64,000 nt of DNA from Symsagittifera roscoffensis (taxonomy: Eukaryota; Xenacoelomorpha; Acoela; Convolutidae), in contig NC_087071.1 of assembly GCF_963678635.1 (NCBI RefSeq), positions 43,573,095 through 43,637,094 of the forward strand, read 5' to 3'. A program made the position numbers and the translations under genes. Within the stretch, counting starts at the first letter, position 1. Every line of letters starts with the position of its first letter. Positions 42,808 to 56,368 of this stretch are shown piece after piece. Below the pieces are notes generated by a model. It saw nothing but the letters and a program-made list of their open reading frames with translations, made no database searches and was not told where the DNA came from.

Positions 42808-45800
42808 CTAACCCACGACGTACCTCCAATTCGGAAGACGAGAATATACGGCGTCTTTCCACAGATCAATGCAGAGGGTAAGGAGACGATATCCGCCGCA
42901 GCAGAACACGAGAAGCAAAACTCCCGCAATCAACCTGGTACCCATACCTGAAAAATAAACATTGTTTTTAATTCTAAGAATGAATTTCATTTTTCAATCT
43001 ATTTTTGACAAAAAGTCTTCTCCAAGCGTTTCGGGTGTCCTTTGAATTTATTTTGCCGACCTAAAAAAAACGCGAAAAATGTTCCCATGAGAAAATTGAA
43101 AGCAGCGGTAGTGCATATTTTCAGATTATCAGAAGAAGTTTGATAAATTTGTTTGATAAGGCAAGATGACAAATTCAGTAATAATTATCTTAGCTCAACG
43201 CTTGAATCAAAAAACCATTTGTCGAATCATCACACAAGGCTATTAAAAATCTGCCTTCCAATCCGCAGTTGTTTTGTGTTTCACAGACAATTTTTTATAA
43301 AACTCCGAGTTCAAAAAAATAGCCTTGAAAAATATTATAATGTTTAATAGCGTAAAATGTAATTGCATTATGAGGCCAAACTGTGCATTTTGTGCATTGT
43401 AAACGAATTCCGGAAAAAGCTAAAATCAGATATGTTGCGGAATCCACAACATTGTTACTTTTCTTTGATTTTTTTTTGCTGTTTTGGAAAAGTTTGTGGA
43501 ATCCACAAACAAATCATAATATATGTAATTAGTAAGTTTAAACTGTCATGGAATCCGCAACTGTTGTTGGAATCCGCAAATTGTTAGCGGAAACCGCAAA
43601 CTGTAAAGGAATCTTACGGGAATCCACTTACTTTTGCGGAACTTGCATACAGTTGCGGAATCCAGAACTACTAGCTATATTCTTCTGTTGCGGAATCAGC
43701 GACAAAACAAATATGCCGACAAAATTTACGTTACAGGTATATGTATCTTAAATGTTGTAGGTGGAATCCACTTACGTTTGGGAACATGTTTAAAAATTAG
43801 TCTCTGGAATCCAGGAACATACAGACACAAAATTGTGCGTCTATCTAGTGCACAGTTTGGCCTCGTAATGTGATTCGGATGTTTTTTGGTGTTTTTGAGT
43901 CAAGGTAAATTTTTACATAAAAATGGTAAATAAGAATACTTTTTTCTCGACAATTACGGAAACACGCCTGTGTGAAATTAATATCAATCACGTTAATTGA
44001 GTTTTTTGAACGAATCGTTTGGCAATATATAGGTAGAGATATAAGCCAAATGACTTGTTCAAAAATGAGATTCACAATCTTTTCGAGAAACTTTTGTAGA
44101 AATTGATTCCTAACTCAGTGAAGATATTAGAATAACCCGGTTTGACCAAAAATGCTTATCATACTACTTTGAATTATGAAAAAATATATATAGTATCATC
44201 ATACTATTTTCAATATCAAAAAAAAATTAATAATGAAATAGCAAGAAAAGTCATGTTTCCATACTATATAATGAAAAAAACAGCATATATTTGCACATTC
44301 TGGAACTTAATAACACGCGTTTTGCCAAACTTTTCCCACAAAGATTTTATCAAAATAGCAAAATAAGTTTTTTATTGTAAAAAAATGTAGGACAAACATT
44401 TTCCATACCATAAAACTGTGTGATATACATACTTTCCATAAATGAAAAAGTAAAAAAAAAACTAATTGGATTTTTGTGTTTCATCCGAACTAATAACCAA
44501 TGATTTTGTTGTAAGGAAACTCAGAGCGTGACTGGCAGTTACCACGCAGATAAATTGATTTGGTGCTTTTAGTCATGTAAGTTAAGTTTTACATTCTCAC
44601 ATGGAATTATGTACCTAAATTGTACTTTCTTGTATGTGGTTAGATAATTTTTAGTTTGAAAGTTGTTGTGATTGAAAGAAAAGCCTGCATTTTATAAATT
44701 TGTATCGATCTTATCATAAGAAAACAAAAAATCATAATCGTGTTTTAAAAGAAAACACTTTTTTGATTTTTGGTACTTTTTTGGTATCATGGGCTACGTT
44801 ATAAACACAAAAAGTGCACAAATTTTTTTGTAACATATATAGCTCAGCATAAAAGCAAATTTGCAACCCAACAATGATTAAAAATTGTTAGCCTCAAATT
44901 TATTTTTTAATGAAAAATATATCATACAAATTTCATATATGTAAACTAAAGGATAAGCATTTTTTCGTACCGAAACTGAAATTATCTTTTTGGCAGTAAA
45001 TTAATCTCAATACTGAAAACCACTATTGAACTCCTTTAAAATTGGCCAAACAAAGTTTCGAATGATTTTTGAATTTTCTATTTTTTCTCTGAAAGTTATT
45101 TGAAAGTTATATGATTTTGGAACAAAAGTAAATCATGTTTTTGATACTTGAGTTGCTCTTTGTCATTGAAAGCCTTCATCAACTTCAATTGTAATAAACA
45201 AAACATGTTTGTAGAGAGATTTTTGAGAAAAAAAATCTACAAAAAAGCTTATCATACGTTTTTCATCCATGAAATTGTATGATTAAGCATTTTTTATCCG
45301 AAAACTTTTATGATTTTCACACGACCAGAAAGTTTTAAGTGAGCCAACTATAAAAAATTTGTAATAAAATTTTTTTGAATTTTGTATGAAAACTGTATGT
45401 TACGCATTTTGTCTATGGACGCTCTTTATAAAAGAGGTGACTTCTAGGTTTTTTTGCACGCAGCATCGTTAAAACTAACAACTTTTACAAGATCATTTTA
45501 ATTCGAATCGATAAATATCAATTTTACCATTTGCAGATGATTCAGTAGGTCATTTAGATTTTTTAAATTGAAAAAGCTTTTTTTCTCTACAATTTTTTTT
45601 AAAAATAATAATGTCTTATGTGCCTGAGTATGACATTTTTTGTTGGTACAACGATAATATTAAACTAGATTGGTTATACAAACTAGACCACAAGTGAAAA
45701 ACTGAGAATTCACCCCTTTACTTTACCTTTCTCCTTGTTGACGCTTATAGGGATTGTGGTTCTGCAGTTGGGACACTGGATTGTTGCCGTGTTACTGTCC

Positions 45801-46303
45801 CGACTCGGAACAACCCCATACACCAACACATTCACATTCGTATTCCTGCAACAGAGACCCAAATCTTTTTAAAATTATTTTTAATTTAAAAACAACGCTG
45901 GCAAACAAGTCGATCAAAGTTATTATAAAAGCCTGCTTGAAAGTTTGAGCGGTAGTCAGGAGATACGTATTGGGCGTTACGGGAGGTTCAAACAGGGTTT
46001 CCGTTTTGAAATTGTTAGTTTCACCGTGACCACCGTATTTTTGTTTGGATCACCTTGATGGTTTTGATCTTTATTTGAAAAATTTAGGGTTTTGGTGTAA
46101 ACACATGAAATTAAGACACACATTACAAAACCGAAATAAAGACATACATTTAATGTTTTTTTTGGAACTTACAGAAAGTTTCCAGTGTTCTGGAATGTTG
46201 CGGGCTGTTGATGCGGAGGCTGCCCGTAAGGTGGATTTGGCTGACTATAGCCTAAATTGTAGCTTCCAGGCGGAGCCTTTTCTTTAGTAGGATAACTCGA
46301 CAT
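42808..46303 (-). CDS. LITAF-domain-like protein, three exons, 129 aa
   Basis: LITAF-domain proteins sit on the cytosolic face of late endosomal membranes, anchored by a hydrophobic hairpin held by two CxxC-type zinc motifs. Exon 1 (46,173-46,303) starts MSSYPTKEKAPPGSY and is Pro/Gln/Tyr-rich with NPPYGQPP, like family N-termini with PPxY-type motifs. Exon 2 (45,727-45,845) has ATIQCPNCRTTIPISV, the first CxxC. Exon 3 (42,808-42,947) has RLIAGVLLLVFCCGGYRLL and CIDLWKDA, the membrane hairpin. All three junctions are GT/AG and the codon phases (2, 1) fit exactly, giving one frame to TAG. Where the family has HxCPxC, this reads SRLPNWRYVVG, so the second cysteine pair is absent. Either a diverged product, a fresh pseudogene, or the true last exon lies elsewhere. 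Confidence 0.75.
43366..43870 (+). mobile_element. Small inverted-repeat transposon, 505 bp, both ends present
   Basis: Terminal inverted repeats of 22 bp (CATTATGAGGCCAAACTGTG at 43,366 and its complement ending CCTCGTAATG at 43,870) differ at one position. The body has many GGAATCC/GGATTCC words with CGCAA and no transposase. It lies inside the second intron of the LITAF-like gene. A target-site duplication is not clear. It is the longest complete member in the window. Confidence 0.8.
43871..45720. other. AT-rich intron sequence of the LITAF-like gene
   Basis: No supported coding. Words such as TTTCCATAC(T/C)AT and GCTTATCATAC recur loosely between 44,140 and 45,290, suggesting an old degenerate repeat. 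Confidence 0.5.
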
Positions 46304-47366
46304 CACTTTTTTGAGTAAAGTTGGAATTTGTCAGTTTATATCTTATCAAAGCTGTATAAAATGTGAAAAGGTCAATGCTGTTTTTTCCAAACTATTATTT
46401 TTTGTATAAACGCATTTGTATCTTTTTGGATATAATCACACTGATGAATATTTGTTTTTTATAGTATCGGTTTGGTATCAACCAGATCAAAGAAGGTCGG
46501 GGTTTTCGCAACTAGCACTGGATTGTCTCGGAAGTAAATACAAAAAATTGACCATATAAGTTTTTATTTCATGACAATTCTATCTAAGTCTTAGGTATCA
46601 TTTAAATTTCTCTGGCTGACAGATATTTGTTCTAATTCTGTTTTTACACCATATGATGAATTGGAGATGGTAAAAATGCCGATTTTATTATCTGAAGCGT
46701 ATTTGGATGGAAAACAGCAATGAAAGCTTATGTGTTACTCTTTGTTGGTAAAATTTTCTGGCCAACGAATTTTGACGCAGAGTAATTTTAGAAAAAGATT
46801 TTATAACGTCACAAAAAGAAAAGAAACACGCTCTTCTGTTACGTTAAAGGTTTGGCAAAAAAAATCTTCACTTTTCAAAGGCTGCTTCGATACTGTTGTG
46901 AATTCGACGTGCTATTAAACATTGCTGATAGATTTATTTTTACTATTTTACTTGCTGATTGTGAATATGCAATTAAGTTTTTGTATAGCATGCGAATTTT
47001 CTATTACTACATGATCAAAAATTATTGACGGAATAATACATAAATCAAATGAGCAAAGCAAAAAATGACAATGGATTTAACAAATCTCAGTCTGACGACT
47101 CGAAGCACGGATTATACACCTCTTCAAAAAAGAAAAAAAACAATTCGTTTGTTGAAAATCAAGTATTTGAAATTAAAATTAAAATTTGAAAATTTAAAAA
47201 GCAAAGTTATTGGTCATACAATGTAATATAAAAATGAAATTGGCCAAATAAAATTAATTTTAACCCAAGTTATTCTTCAATATACTGCCACAAATTAAAC
47301 TTGTTGGTAAAACTTTTAAAAAAATAAAATTCAACATCATCGTATTGTATGTTAAAGCGTATTTCA

Positions 47367-47618
47367 TTACAATATAATATTGTATAACGTTCCATATAGG
47401 AAACGATCCCAAGAAACAAAAAATTTTTCTATAATTGTAATTTTATTCCGAAGCGTGAAGATGCGATTTCTGAACGATGTTTCTTCAGCTGATGGTTTGG
47501 GTGTTCTCCTTTCCTCTCGTATTGAATTTAAGGCGGTTGCCACGTATTTTACTGTCCTACTTATTTGTTTCTCGTGTGATTCTATTAGTTGGTTTGAGAT
47601 TCCGTTTAGCACAACCAC
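47367..47618 (-). CDS. Hypothetical helical exon
   Basis: An open frame on the minus strand, preceded by an acceptor-like TTTGATTAG, reads ISNQLIESHEKQISRTVKYV, ATALNSIREERRTPKPSAEE, TSFRNRIFTLRNKI. Charged and helical in character, with GC higher than the flanks. The opposite strand is also open (47,380-47,781), so coding strand choice is uncertain. Not recognised. Confidence 0.25.
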   Translation of the reverse strand: MVVLNGISNQLIESHEKQISRTVKYVATALNSIREERRTPKPSAEETSFRNRIFTLRNKITIIEKFFVSWDRFLYGTLYNIIL

Positions 47619-47889
47619 TAATCAAATTGAAAACTCGACAGGAGTGCAATCAATATTAAAAACATTTAAAGTATTGGCTTTCTTATGGATAGAAAATTTC
47701 CAATTAAGACTTGATTTAAAAGTCGATAACTCCGATTTAGCAAAAACTTATCAAAATTGTATGATTAGAGTTTTTTCATAGACCTACTTTTTCTGTCAGC
47801 AATTTAGCATTTGATTAGCATTTTTGGTCTGTGAGCGTCAACCCGGGATCATAGTGGTATAAAACATTTTGTTCATTTAAAATTGTTTA

Positions 47890-48058
47890 TCAATTTTTTC
47901 TGTAACCAAACAACCCTGAGACAATAAAATGGAGAGCTGAGCAGCTAATTTTTGCACGTATAGGTTTTCCTGCCATGTTAGTATCCTCGCAAACAGACAC
48001 AAAGAATTGTGATTTATAGGTTTCAATTGGTTCATGGGAAGCTGACGCGCTTGAATTA
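47890..48058 (-). CDS. Possible terminal exon beside the first array unit
   Basis: After an acceptor (GGCTTTTATAG) the minus strand is open for 55 codons to TGA at 47,890: NSSASASHEPIETYKSQFF, VSVCEDTNMAGKPIRAKISC, SALHFIVSGLFGYRKN. The first part is repeated in each array unit, where it is cut after HEPIE and joined to other sequence, so only this copy has the full exon. It is probably the last exon of the same gene as the segment at 48,375-48,438, with at least one exon between them since the phases differ. Confidence 0.35.
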
Positions 48059-48374
48059 CTATAAAAGCCATGGAAAAATGACAGACAAAACAACTGAATT
48101 TTTTTCTTAGTTCGGTTTTTAAAAGATTTCTGAAGATACAAACATAAAAAAACTTTAGTGCTTAAAACAGAACAGAGGACAAAATGTATTTACAAACTAA
48201 CTGTTTCTGAGAATTCTCTACAAGAATCGAAGCAGCAACTTTTTAAAAAAATTTCTGCTAGAACAAATCATTTTTGGCTTATTTAGATCCTGACCCCGCT
48301 GCTGTTTTTGACGCCGGCCTTTTTCAGTTCTTTCATCTCTCATTCATGCATAAGGAGTGAGTAAAGCTCTTTAC

Positions 48375-48438
48375 CTTCTGAAGAACGTTGAGCCCATAAC
48401 TTCGAACTCCTTGCGCTGTTTCTACATCAAAAACAAAT
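48375..48438 (-). CDS. Exon-like segment repeated in the tandem array
   Basis: A 64-bp segment on the minus strand lies between TTGTTTTCAG and AAG/GTAAAG. It reads FVFDVETAQGVRSYGLN and VLQK, and has higher GC than its surroundings. It recurs in every unit of the array with almost no change; the second unit has GC in place of the GT donor and one residue change. Nearby on the same strand are KYDAFSHKTLKLRLFPYKEQ (about 48,570-48,640) and, beyond the donor, MKELKKAGVKNSSGVRI. Family not recognised. Confidence 0.4.
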
Positions 48439-51400
48439 CTGAAAACAAGTTTTCTATTCAGGCTATTTTACGCCATCAAAATCGATAAACCAAACTTTGG
48501 TTCAACAAGCGTCTTACGAACAGTTTTGGAAAAGTTTCATCTAGCAATTGTCAAAAACTGTTCCTTTGCTCTTTGTAGGGAAAAAGTCGCAACTTCAATG
48601 TCTTGTGACTGAAGGCGTCATATTTGGCAAAAATGGTGGTCCTATCTTTAGCCGAAAAATGACTAAAAAAACCACCTCACGCAGAAATGTTTTGCACTTG
48701 AAATATTAGAAATACCTCTCATAATTTTTGGTTCAGCATTGGAGTAACAAAAATTAATCTCAGAAAATAGTTTCCAAAAATTAATCTCAGAAAATTCGCA
48801 TTCGGTTCAACCGTTAATAATCGATTATACTACCAGTCTCACTAAAATTGAGAAACAGTCGAATTTAATCAATTAATATTTGATTATAATTTCTTTTTTA
48901 AACTCAAATTACAATTAAATATAAAACCCTATAATCAAATAATCGATTATTTACTCGTCTAATTTTCGATACAATTATAATCAATTATACTTGATACCAA
49001 ACCATTATTTTTCTTCAAACTTTCGATTCCTTAGGTTGCACAAAAATAAATACAAAAAATTGACCATATAATTTTTTTTTTCATGACAATTCTATCTAAG
49101 TCTTAGGTATCATTTAAATTTCTCTGGCTGACAGATACTTTTTCTAATTCTGTTTTTACACCATATGATGAATTGGAGATGGTAAAAAGGCCGATTTTAT
49201 TATTTGAAACGTATTTGGATGGAAAACAGCAATGAAAGCTTATGTGTTACTCTTTGTTGGTAAAATTTTCTGGCCAACTACTTTTGACGCAGAGTAATTT
49301 TAGAAAAAGATTTTATAACGTCACAAAAAGAAAAGAAACACGCTCTTCTGTTACGTTAAAGGTTTGGCAAAAAAAATTCTTCACTTTTCAAAGGCTGCTT
49401 CGATACTGTTGTGAATTCGACGTGCTATTAAACATTCAATTGGTTCATGGGAAGCTGACGCGCTTGAATTACTATAAAAGCCGTGGAAAAATGACACACA
49501 AAAAATGAATTTTTTTCTTAGTTCGGTTTTTAAAAGATTTCTGAAGATACAAACATAAAAAAATTCTAGTGCTTAAAACAGAACAGAGGACAAAATGTTT
49601 CTGAGAATTAAAACAGAACAGAGGACTAATTAACTGTTTCTGAGAATTCTCTACAAGAATCGAAGCAGCAACTTTTAAAAAAAATTCTGCTAGAACAAAT
49701 CATTTTTGGCTTATTTAGATCCTGACCCCGCTGCTGTTTTTGACGCCGGCCTTTTTCAGTTCTTTCATCTCTCATTCATGCATAAGGAGTGAGTAAAGCT
49801 CTTTGCCTTCTGAAGATTGTTGAGCCCATAACTTCGAACTCCTTGCGCTGTTTCTACATCAAAAACAAATCTGAAACAAAGTTTTCTATTCAGGCTATTT
49901 TACGCCATCAAAATCGATAAACCAAACTTTGGTTCGACAAGCGTCTTACGAACAGTTTTGGAAAAGTTTCATCTAGCAATTGTCAAAAACTGTTCCTTTG
50001 CTCATTGTAGGGAAAAAGTCGCAACTTCAATGTCTTGTGACTGTAGGTGTCATATTTGGCAAAAATGGTGGTCCTATCTTTAGCCGAAAAATGACTAAAA
50101 AAACCACCTCAAGCAGAAATGTTTTGCACTTGAAATATTAGAAATACCTCTCATAATTTTTGATTCAGCACTGGAGTAACAAAAATTAATCTCAGAAAAT
50201 AGTTTCCAAAAATTAATCTCAGAAAATTCGCATTCGGTTCAACCGTTAATAATCGATTATACTACCAGTCTTACTAAAATTGAGAAACAGTCGAATTTAA
50301 TCAATTAATATTTGATTATAATTTCTTTTTTAAACTCAAATTACAATTAAATATAAAACCCTATAATCAAATAATCGATTATTTACTCGTCTAATTTTCG
50401 ATACAATTATAATCAATTATACTTGATACCAAACCATTATTTTTATTCAAACTTTCGATTCCTTAGGTTGCACAAAAATAAATACAAAAAATTGACCATA
50501 TAAATTTTTATTTCATGACAATTCTATCTAAGTCTTAGGTATCATTTAAATTTCTCTGGCTGACAGATACTTTTTCTAATTCCGTTTTTACACCATATGA
50601 TGAATTGGAGATGGTAAAAAGGCCGATTTTATTATTTGAAACGTATTTGGATGGAAAACAGCAATGAAAGCTTATGTTTTACTATTTGTTGGTAAAATTT
50701 TCCGGCCAACTACGTTTGACGCAGAGTAATTTTAGAAAAAGATTTTATAACGTCACAAAAAGAAAAGAAACACGCTCTTCTGTTACGTTAAAGGTTTGGC
50801 AAAAAAAAATTCTTCACTTTTCAAAGGCTGCTTCGATACTGTTGTGAATTCGACGTGCTATTAAACATTCAATTGGTTCATGGGAAGCTGACGCGCTCGA
50901 ATTACTATAAAAACCGTGGAAAAATGACAGACAAAAAAACTGAATTTTTTTCTTAGTTCGGTTTTTAAAAGATTTCTGAAGATACAAACATAAAAAAAAT
51001 TTTAGTGCTTAAAACAGAACAGAGGACAAAATGTATTTACAAACTAACTGTTTCTGAGAATTCTCTACAAGAATCGAAGCAGCAACTTTTTAAAAAATTT
51101 CTGCTAGAACAAATCATTTTTGGCTTATTTAGATCCTGACCCCGCTGCTGTTTTTGACGCCGGCCGTTTTCAGTTCTTTCATCTCTCATTCATGCATAAG
51201 GAGTGAGTAAAGCTCTTTACCTTCTGAAGAACGTTGAGCCCATAACTTCGAACTCCTTGCGCTGTTTCTACATCAAAAACAAATCTGAAACAAAGTTTTC
51301 TATTCAGGCTATTTTACGCGATCAAAATCGATAAACCAAACTTTGGTTCGACAAGCGTCTTACGAACAGTTTTGGAAAAGTTTCATCTAGCAATTGTCAA

Positions 51401-54400
51401 AAACTGTTCCTTTGCTCTTTGTAAGGAAAAAGTCGCAACTTCAATGTCTTGTGACTGTAGGTGTCATGTTTGGCAAAAATGGTGGTCCTATCTTTAGCCG
51501 AAAAATGACTAAAAAAACCACCTCAAGCAGAAATGTTTTGCACTTGAAATATTAGAAATACCTCTCATAATTTTTGATTCAGCATTGGAGTAACAAAAAT
51601 TAATCTCAGAAAATAGTTTCCAAAAATTAATCTCAGAAAATTCGCATTCGGTTCAACCGTTGATAATCGATTATACTACCAGTCTTACTAAAATTGAGAA
51701 ACAGTCGAATTTAATCAATTAATATTTGATTATAATTTCTTTTTTAAACTCAAATTACAATTAAATATAAAACCCTATAATCAAATAATCGATTATTTAC
51801 TCGTCTAATTTTCGATACAATTATAATCAATTATACTTGATACCAAACCATTATTTTTATTCAAACCTTCGATTCCTTAGGTTGCACAAAAATAAATACA
51901 AAAAATTGACCAAATAAAGTTTTATTTCATGACAATTCTATCTAAGTCTTAGGTATCATTTAAATTTCTCTGGCTGACAGATACTTTTTCTAATTCTGTT
52001 TTTACACCATATGATGAATTGGAGATGGTAAAAAGGCTGATTTTATTATTTGAAACGTATTTGGATGGAAAACAGCAATGAAAGCTTATGTGTTACTATT
52101 TAATGGTAAAATTTTCTGGCCAACTACGTTTGACGCAGAGTAATTTTAGAAAAAGATTTTATAACGTCTTAAAAAGAAAAGAAACACGCTCTTCTGTTAC
52201 GTTAAAGGTTTGGCAAAAAAAAATTCTTCACTTTCCAAAGGCTGCTTCGATACTGTTGTGAATTCGACGTGCTATTAAACATTCAATTGGTTCATGGGAA
52301 GCTGACGCGCTTGAATTACTATAAAAGCCGTGGAAAAATGACAGACAAAAAAACTGAATTTTTTTCTTAGTTCGGTTTTTAAAAGATTTCTGAAGATACA
52401 AACATAAAAAAAATTTTAGTGCTTAAAACAGAACAGAGGACAAAATGTATTTACAAACTAACTGTTTCTGAGAATTCTCTACAAGAATCGAAGCAGCAAC
52501 TTTTTAAAAAATTTCTGCTAGAACAAATCATTTTTGGCTTATTTAGATCCTGACCCCGCTGCTGTTTTTGACGCCGGCCTTTTTCAGTTCTTTCATCTCT
52601 CATTCATGCATAAGGAGTGAGTAAAGCTCTTTACCTTCTGAAGAACGTTGAGCCCATAACTTCGAACTCCTTGCGCTGTTTCTACATCAAAAACAAATCT
52701 GAAACAAAGTTTTCTATTCAGGCTATTTTACGCGATCAAAATCGATAAACCAAACTTTGGTTCGACAAGCGTCTTACGAAAAGTTTTGGAAAAGTTTCAT
52801 CTAGCAATTGTCAAAAACTGTTCCTTTGCTCTTTGTAGGGAAAAAGTCGCAACTTCAATGTCTTGTGACTGTAGGTGTCATATTTGGCAAAAATGGTGGT
52901 CCTATCTTTAGCCGAAAAATGACTAAAAAAACCACCTCAAGCAGAAATGTTTTGCACTTGAAATATTAGAAATACCTCTCATAATTTTTGATTCAGCATT
53001 GGAGTAACAAAAATTAATCTCAGAAAATAGTTTCCAAAAATTAATCTCAGAAAATTCGCATTCGGTTCAACCGTTAATAATCGATTATACTACCAGTCTT
53101 ACTAAAATTGAGAAACAGTCGAATTTAATCAATTAATAATTGATTATAATTTCTTTTTTAAACTCAAATTACAATTAAAAATAAAACCCTATAATCAAAT
53201 AATCGATTATTTACTTGTCTAATTTTCGATACAATTATAATCAATTATACTTGATACCAAACCATTATTTTTTTTCAAACTTTCGATTCCTTAGGTTGCA
53301 CAAAAATAAATACAAAAAATTGACCATATAAATTTTTATTTCATGACAATTCTATCTAAGTCTTAGGTATCATTTAAATTTCTCTGGCTGACAGGTACTT
53401 TTTCTAATTCTGTTTTTACACCATATGATGAATTGGAGATGATAAAAAGGCCGATTTTATTATTTGAAACGTATTTGGATGGAAAACAGCAATGAAAGCT
53501 TATGTGTTACTATTTGTTGGTAAAATTTTCTGGCCAACTACGTTTGACGCAGAGTAATTTTAGAAAAAGATTTTATAACGTCACAAAAAGAAAAGAAACA
53601 CCCTCTTCTGTTACGTTAAAGGTTTGGCAAAAAAAAATTCTTCACTTTTCAAAGGCTGCTTCGATACTGTTGTGAATTCGACGTGCTATTAAACATTCAA
53701 TTGGTTCATGGGAAGCTGACGCGCTTGAATTACTATAAAAGCCGTGGAAAAATGACAGACAAAAAAAATGAATTTTTTTCTTAGTTCGGTTTTTAAAAGA
53801 TTTCTGAAGATACAAACATAAAAAAAATTTTAGTGCTTAAAACAGAACAGAGGACAAAATGTATTTACAAACTAACTGTTTCTGAGAATTCTCTACAAGA
53901 ATCGAAGCAGCAACTTTTAAAAAATTTCTGCTAGAACAAATCATTTTTGGCTTATTTAGATCCTGACCCCGCTGCTGTTTTTGACGCCGGCCTTTTTCAG
54001 TTCTTTCATCTCTCATTCATGCATAAGGAGTGAGTAAAGCTCTTTACCTTCTGAAGAACGTTGAGCCCATAACTTCGAACTCCTTGCGCTGTTTCTACAT
54101 CAAAAACAAATCTGAAACAAAGTTTTCTATTCAGGCTATTTTACGCGATCAAAATCGATAAACCAAACTTTGGTTCGACAAGCGTCTTACGAACAGTTTT
54201 GGAAAAGTTTCATCTAGCAATTGTCAAAAACTGTTCCTTTGCTCTTTGTAGGGAAAAAGTCGCAACTTCAATGTCTTGTGACTGTAGGTGTCATATTTGG
54301 CAAAAATGGTGGTCCTATCTTTAGCCGAAAAATGACTAAAAAAACCACCTCAAGCAGAAATGTTTTGCACTTGAAATATTAGAAATACCTCATAATTTTT

Positions 54401-56368
54401 GATTCAGCATTGGGGTAACAAAAATTAATCTCAGAAAATAGTTTCCGAAAATTAATCTCAGAAAATTCGCATTCGGTTCAACCGTTAATAATCGATTATA
54501 CTACCAGTCTTACTAAAATTGAGAAACAGTCGAATTTAATCATTTAATATTTGATTATAATTTTTTTTTTAAAACTCAAATTACAATTAAATATAAAACC
54601 CTATAATCAAATAATCGATTATTTACTCGTCTAATTTTCGATACAATTATAATCAATTATACTTGATACCAAACCATTATTTTTTTTCAAACTTTCGATT
54701 CCTTAGGTTGCACAAAAATAAATACAAAAAATTGACCATATAAATTTTTATTTCATGACAATTCTATCTAAGTCTTAGGTATCATTTAAATTTCTCTGGC
54801 TGACAGGTACTTTTTCTAATTCTGTTTTTACACCATATGATGAATTGGAGATGGTAAAAAGGCCGATTTTATTATTTGAAACGTATTTGGATGGAAAACA
54901 GCAATGAAAGCTTATGTGTTACTATTTGTTGGTAAAATTTTCTTGCCAACTACGTTTGACGCAGAGTAATTTTAGAAAAGGATTTTATAACGTCACAAAA
55001 AGAAAAGAAACACGCTCTTCTGTTACGTTAAAGGTTTGGCAAAAAAAAATTCTTCACTTTTCAAAGGCTGCTTCGATACTGTTGTGAATTCGACTTGCTA
55101 TTAAACATTCAATTGGTTCATGGGAAGCTGACGCGCTTGAATTACTATAAAAGCCGTGGAAAAATGACAGACAAAAAAACTGAATTTTTTTCTTAGTTCG
55201 GTTTTTAAAAGATTTCTGAAGATACAAACATAAAAAAAATTTTAGTGCTTAAAACAGAACAGAGGACAAAATGTATTTACAAACTAACTGTTTCTGAGAA
55301 TTCTCTACAAGAATCGAAGCAGCAACTTTTTAAAAACTTTCTGCTAGAACAAATCATTTTTGGCTTATTTAGATCCTGACCCCGCTGCTGTTTTTGACGC
55401 CGGCCTTTTTCAGTTCTTTCATCTCTCATTCATGCATAAGGAGTGAGTAAAGCTTTTTACCTTCTGAAGAACGTTGAGCCCATAACTTCGAACTCCTTGC
55501 GCTGTTTCTACATCAAAAACAAATCTGAAACAAAGTTTTCTAATCAGGCTATTTTACGCCATCAAAATCGATAAACCAAACTTTGGTTCGACAAGCGTCT
55601 TACGAACAGTTTTGGAAAAGATTCATCTAGCACTTGTCAAAAACTGTTCCTTTGCTCTTTGTAGGCAAAAAGTCGCAACTTCAATGTCTTGTGACTGTAG
55701 GTGTCATATTTGGCAAAAATGGTGGTCCTATCTTTAGCCGAAAAGTGACTTAAAAAACCACCTCAAGCAGAAATGTTTTGCACTTGAAATATTAGAATAC
55801 CTCTCATAATTTTTGGTTCAGCATTGGAGTAACAAAAATTAATCTCAGAAAATAGTTTCCAAAAATTAATCTCAGAAAATTCGCATTCGGTTCAACCGTT
55901 AATAATCGATTATACTACCAGTCTTACTAAAATTGAGAAACAGTCGAATTTAATCAATTAATATTTGATTATAATTTCTTTTTTAAACTCAATTTACAAT
56001 TAAATATAAAACCCTATAATCAAATAATCGATTATTTACTCGTCTATTTTTCGATACAATTATAATCAATTATACTTGATAACAAACCATTATTTTTATT
56101 CAAACTTTCGATTCCTTAGGTTGCACAAAAATAAATACAAAAAATTGACCATATAAATTTTTATTTCATAACAATTCTATCTAAGTCTTAGGTATCATTT
56201 AAATTTCTCTGGCTGACAGATATTTTTTCTAATTCTGTTTTTACACCATATGATGAATTGGAGATGGTAAAAAGGCCGATTTTTTTATTTGAAACGTATT
56301 TGGATGGAAAACAGCAATGAAACCTTATGTGTTACTCTTGGTTGGTAAAATTTTCTGGCCAACTACGC

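Larger units (their letters stand above)
46531..56368. repeat. Tandem array, about 1.41-kb period
   Basis: Full units begin with CAATTGGTTCATGGGAAGCT at 48,024, 49,437, 50,870, 52,284, 53,698 and 55,110, giving periods of 1,413, 1,433, 1,414, 1,414 and 1,412 bp. The last unit stops at about 56,368. A detached copy of the unit's final part (TTGACCATATAA to GTGCTATTAAACATT) lies at 46,531-46,920, separated from the first unit by about 1.1 kb of unique sequence. Units are highly similar. Within each unit is a segment rich in AATCGATTATAATC-type words, also found elsewhere in the window. Confidence 0.95.

Noticed and set aside
47380-47781. 133-residue plus-strand frame
   Set aside because: The minus strand at the same place has a more protein-like composition and a plausible acceptor. 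Neither is certain, and the plus frame has no splice context.
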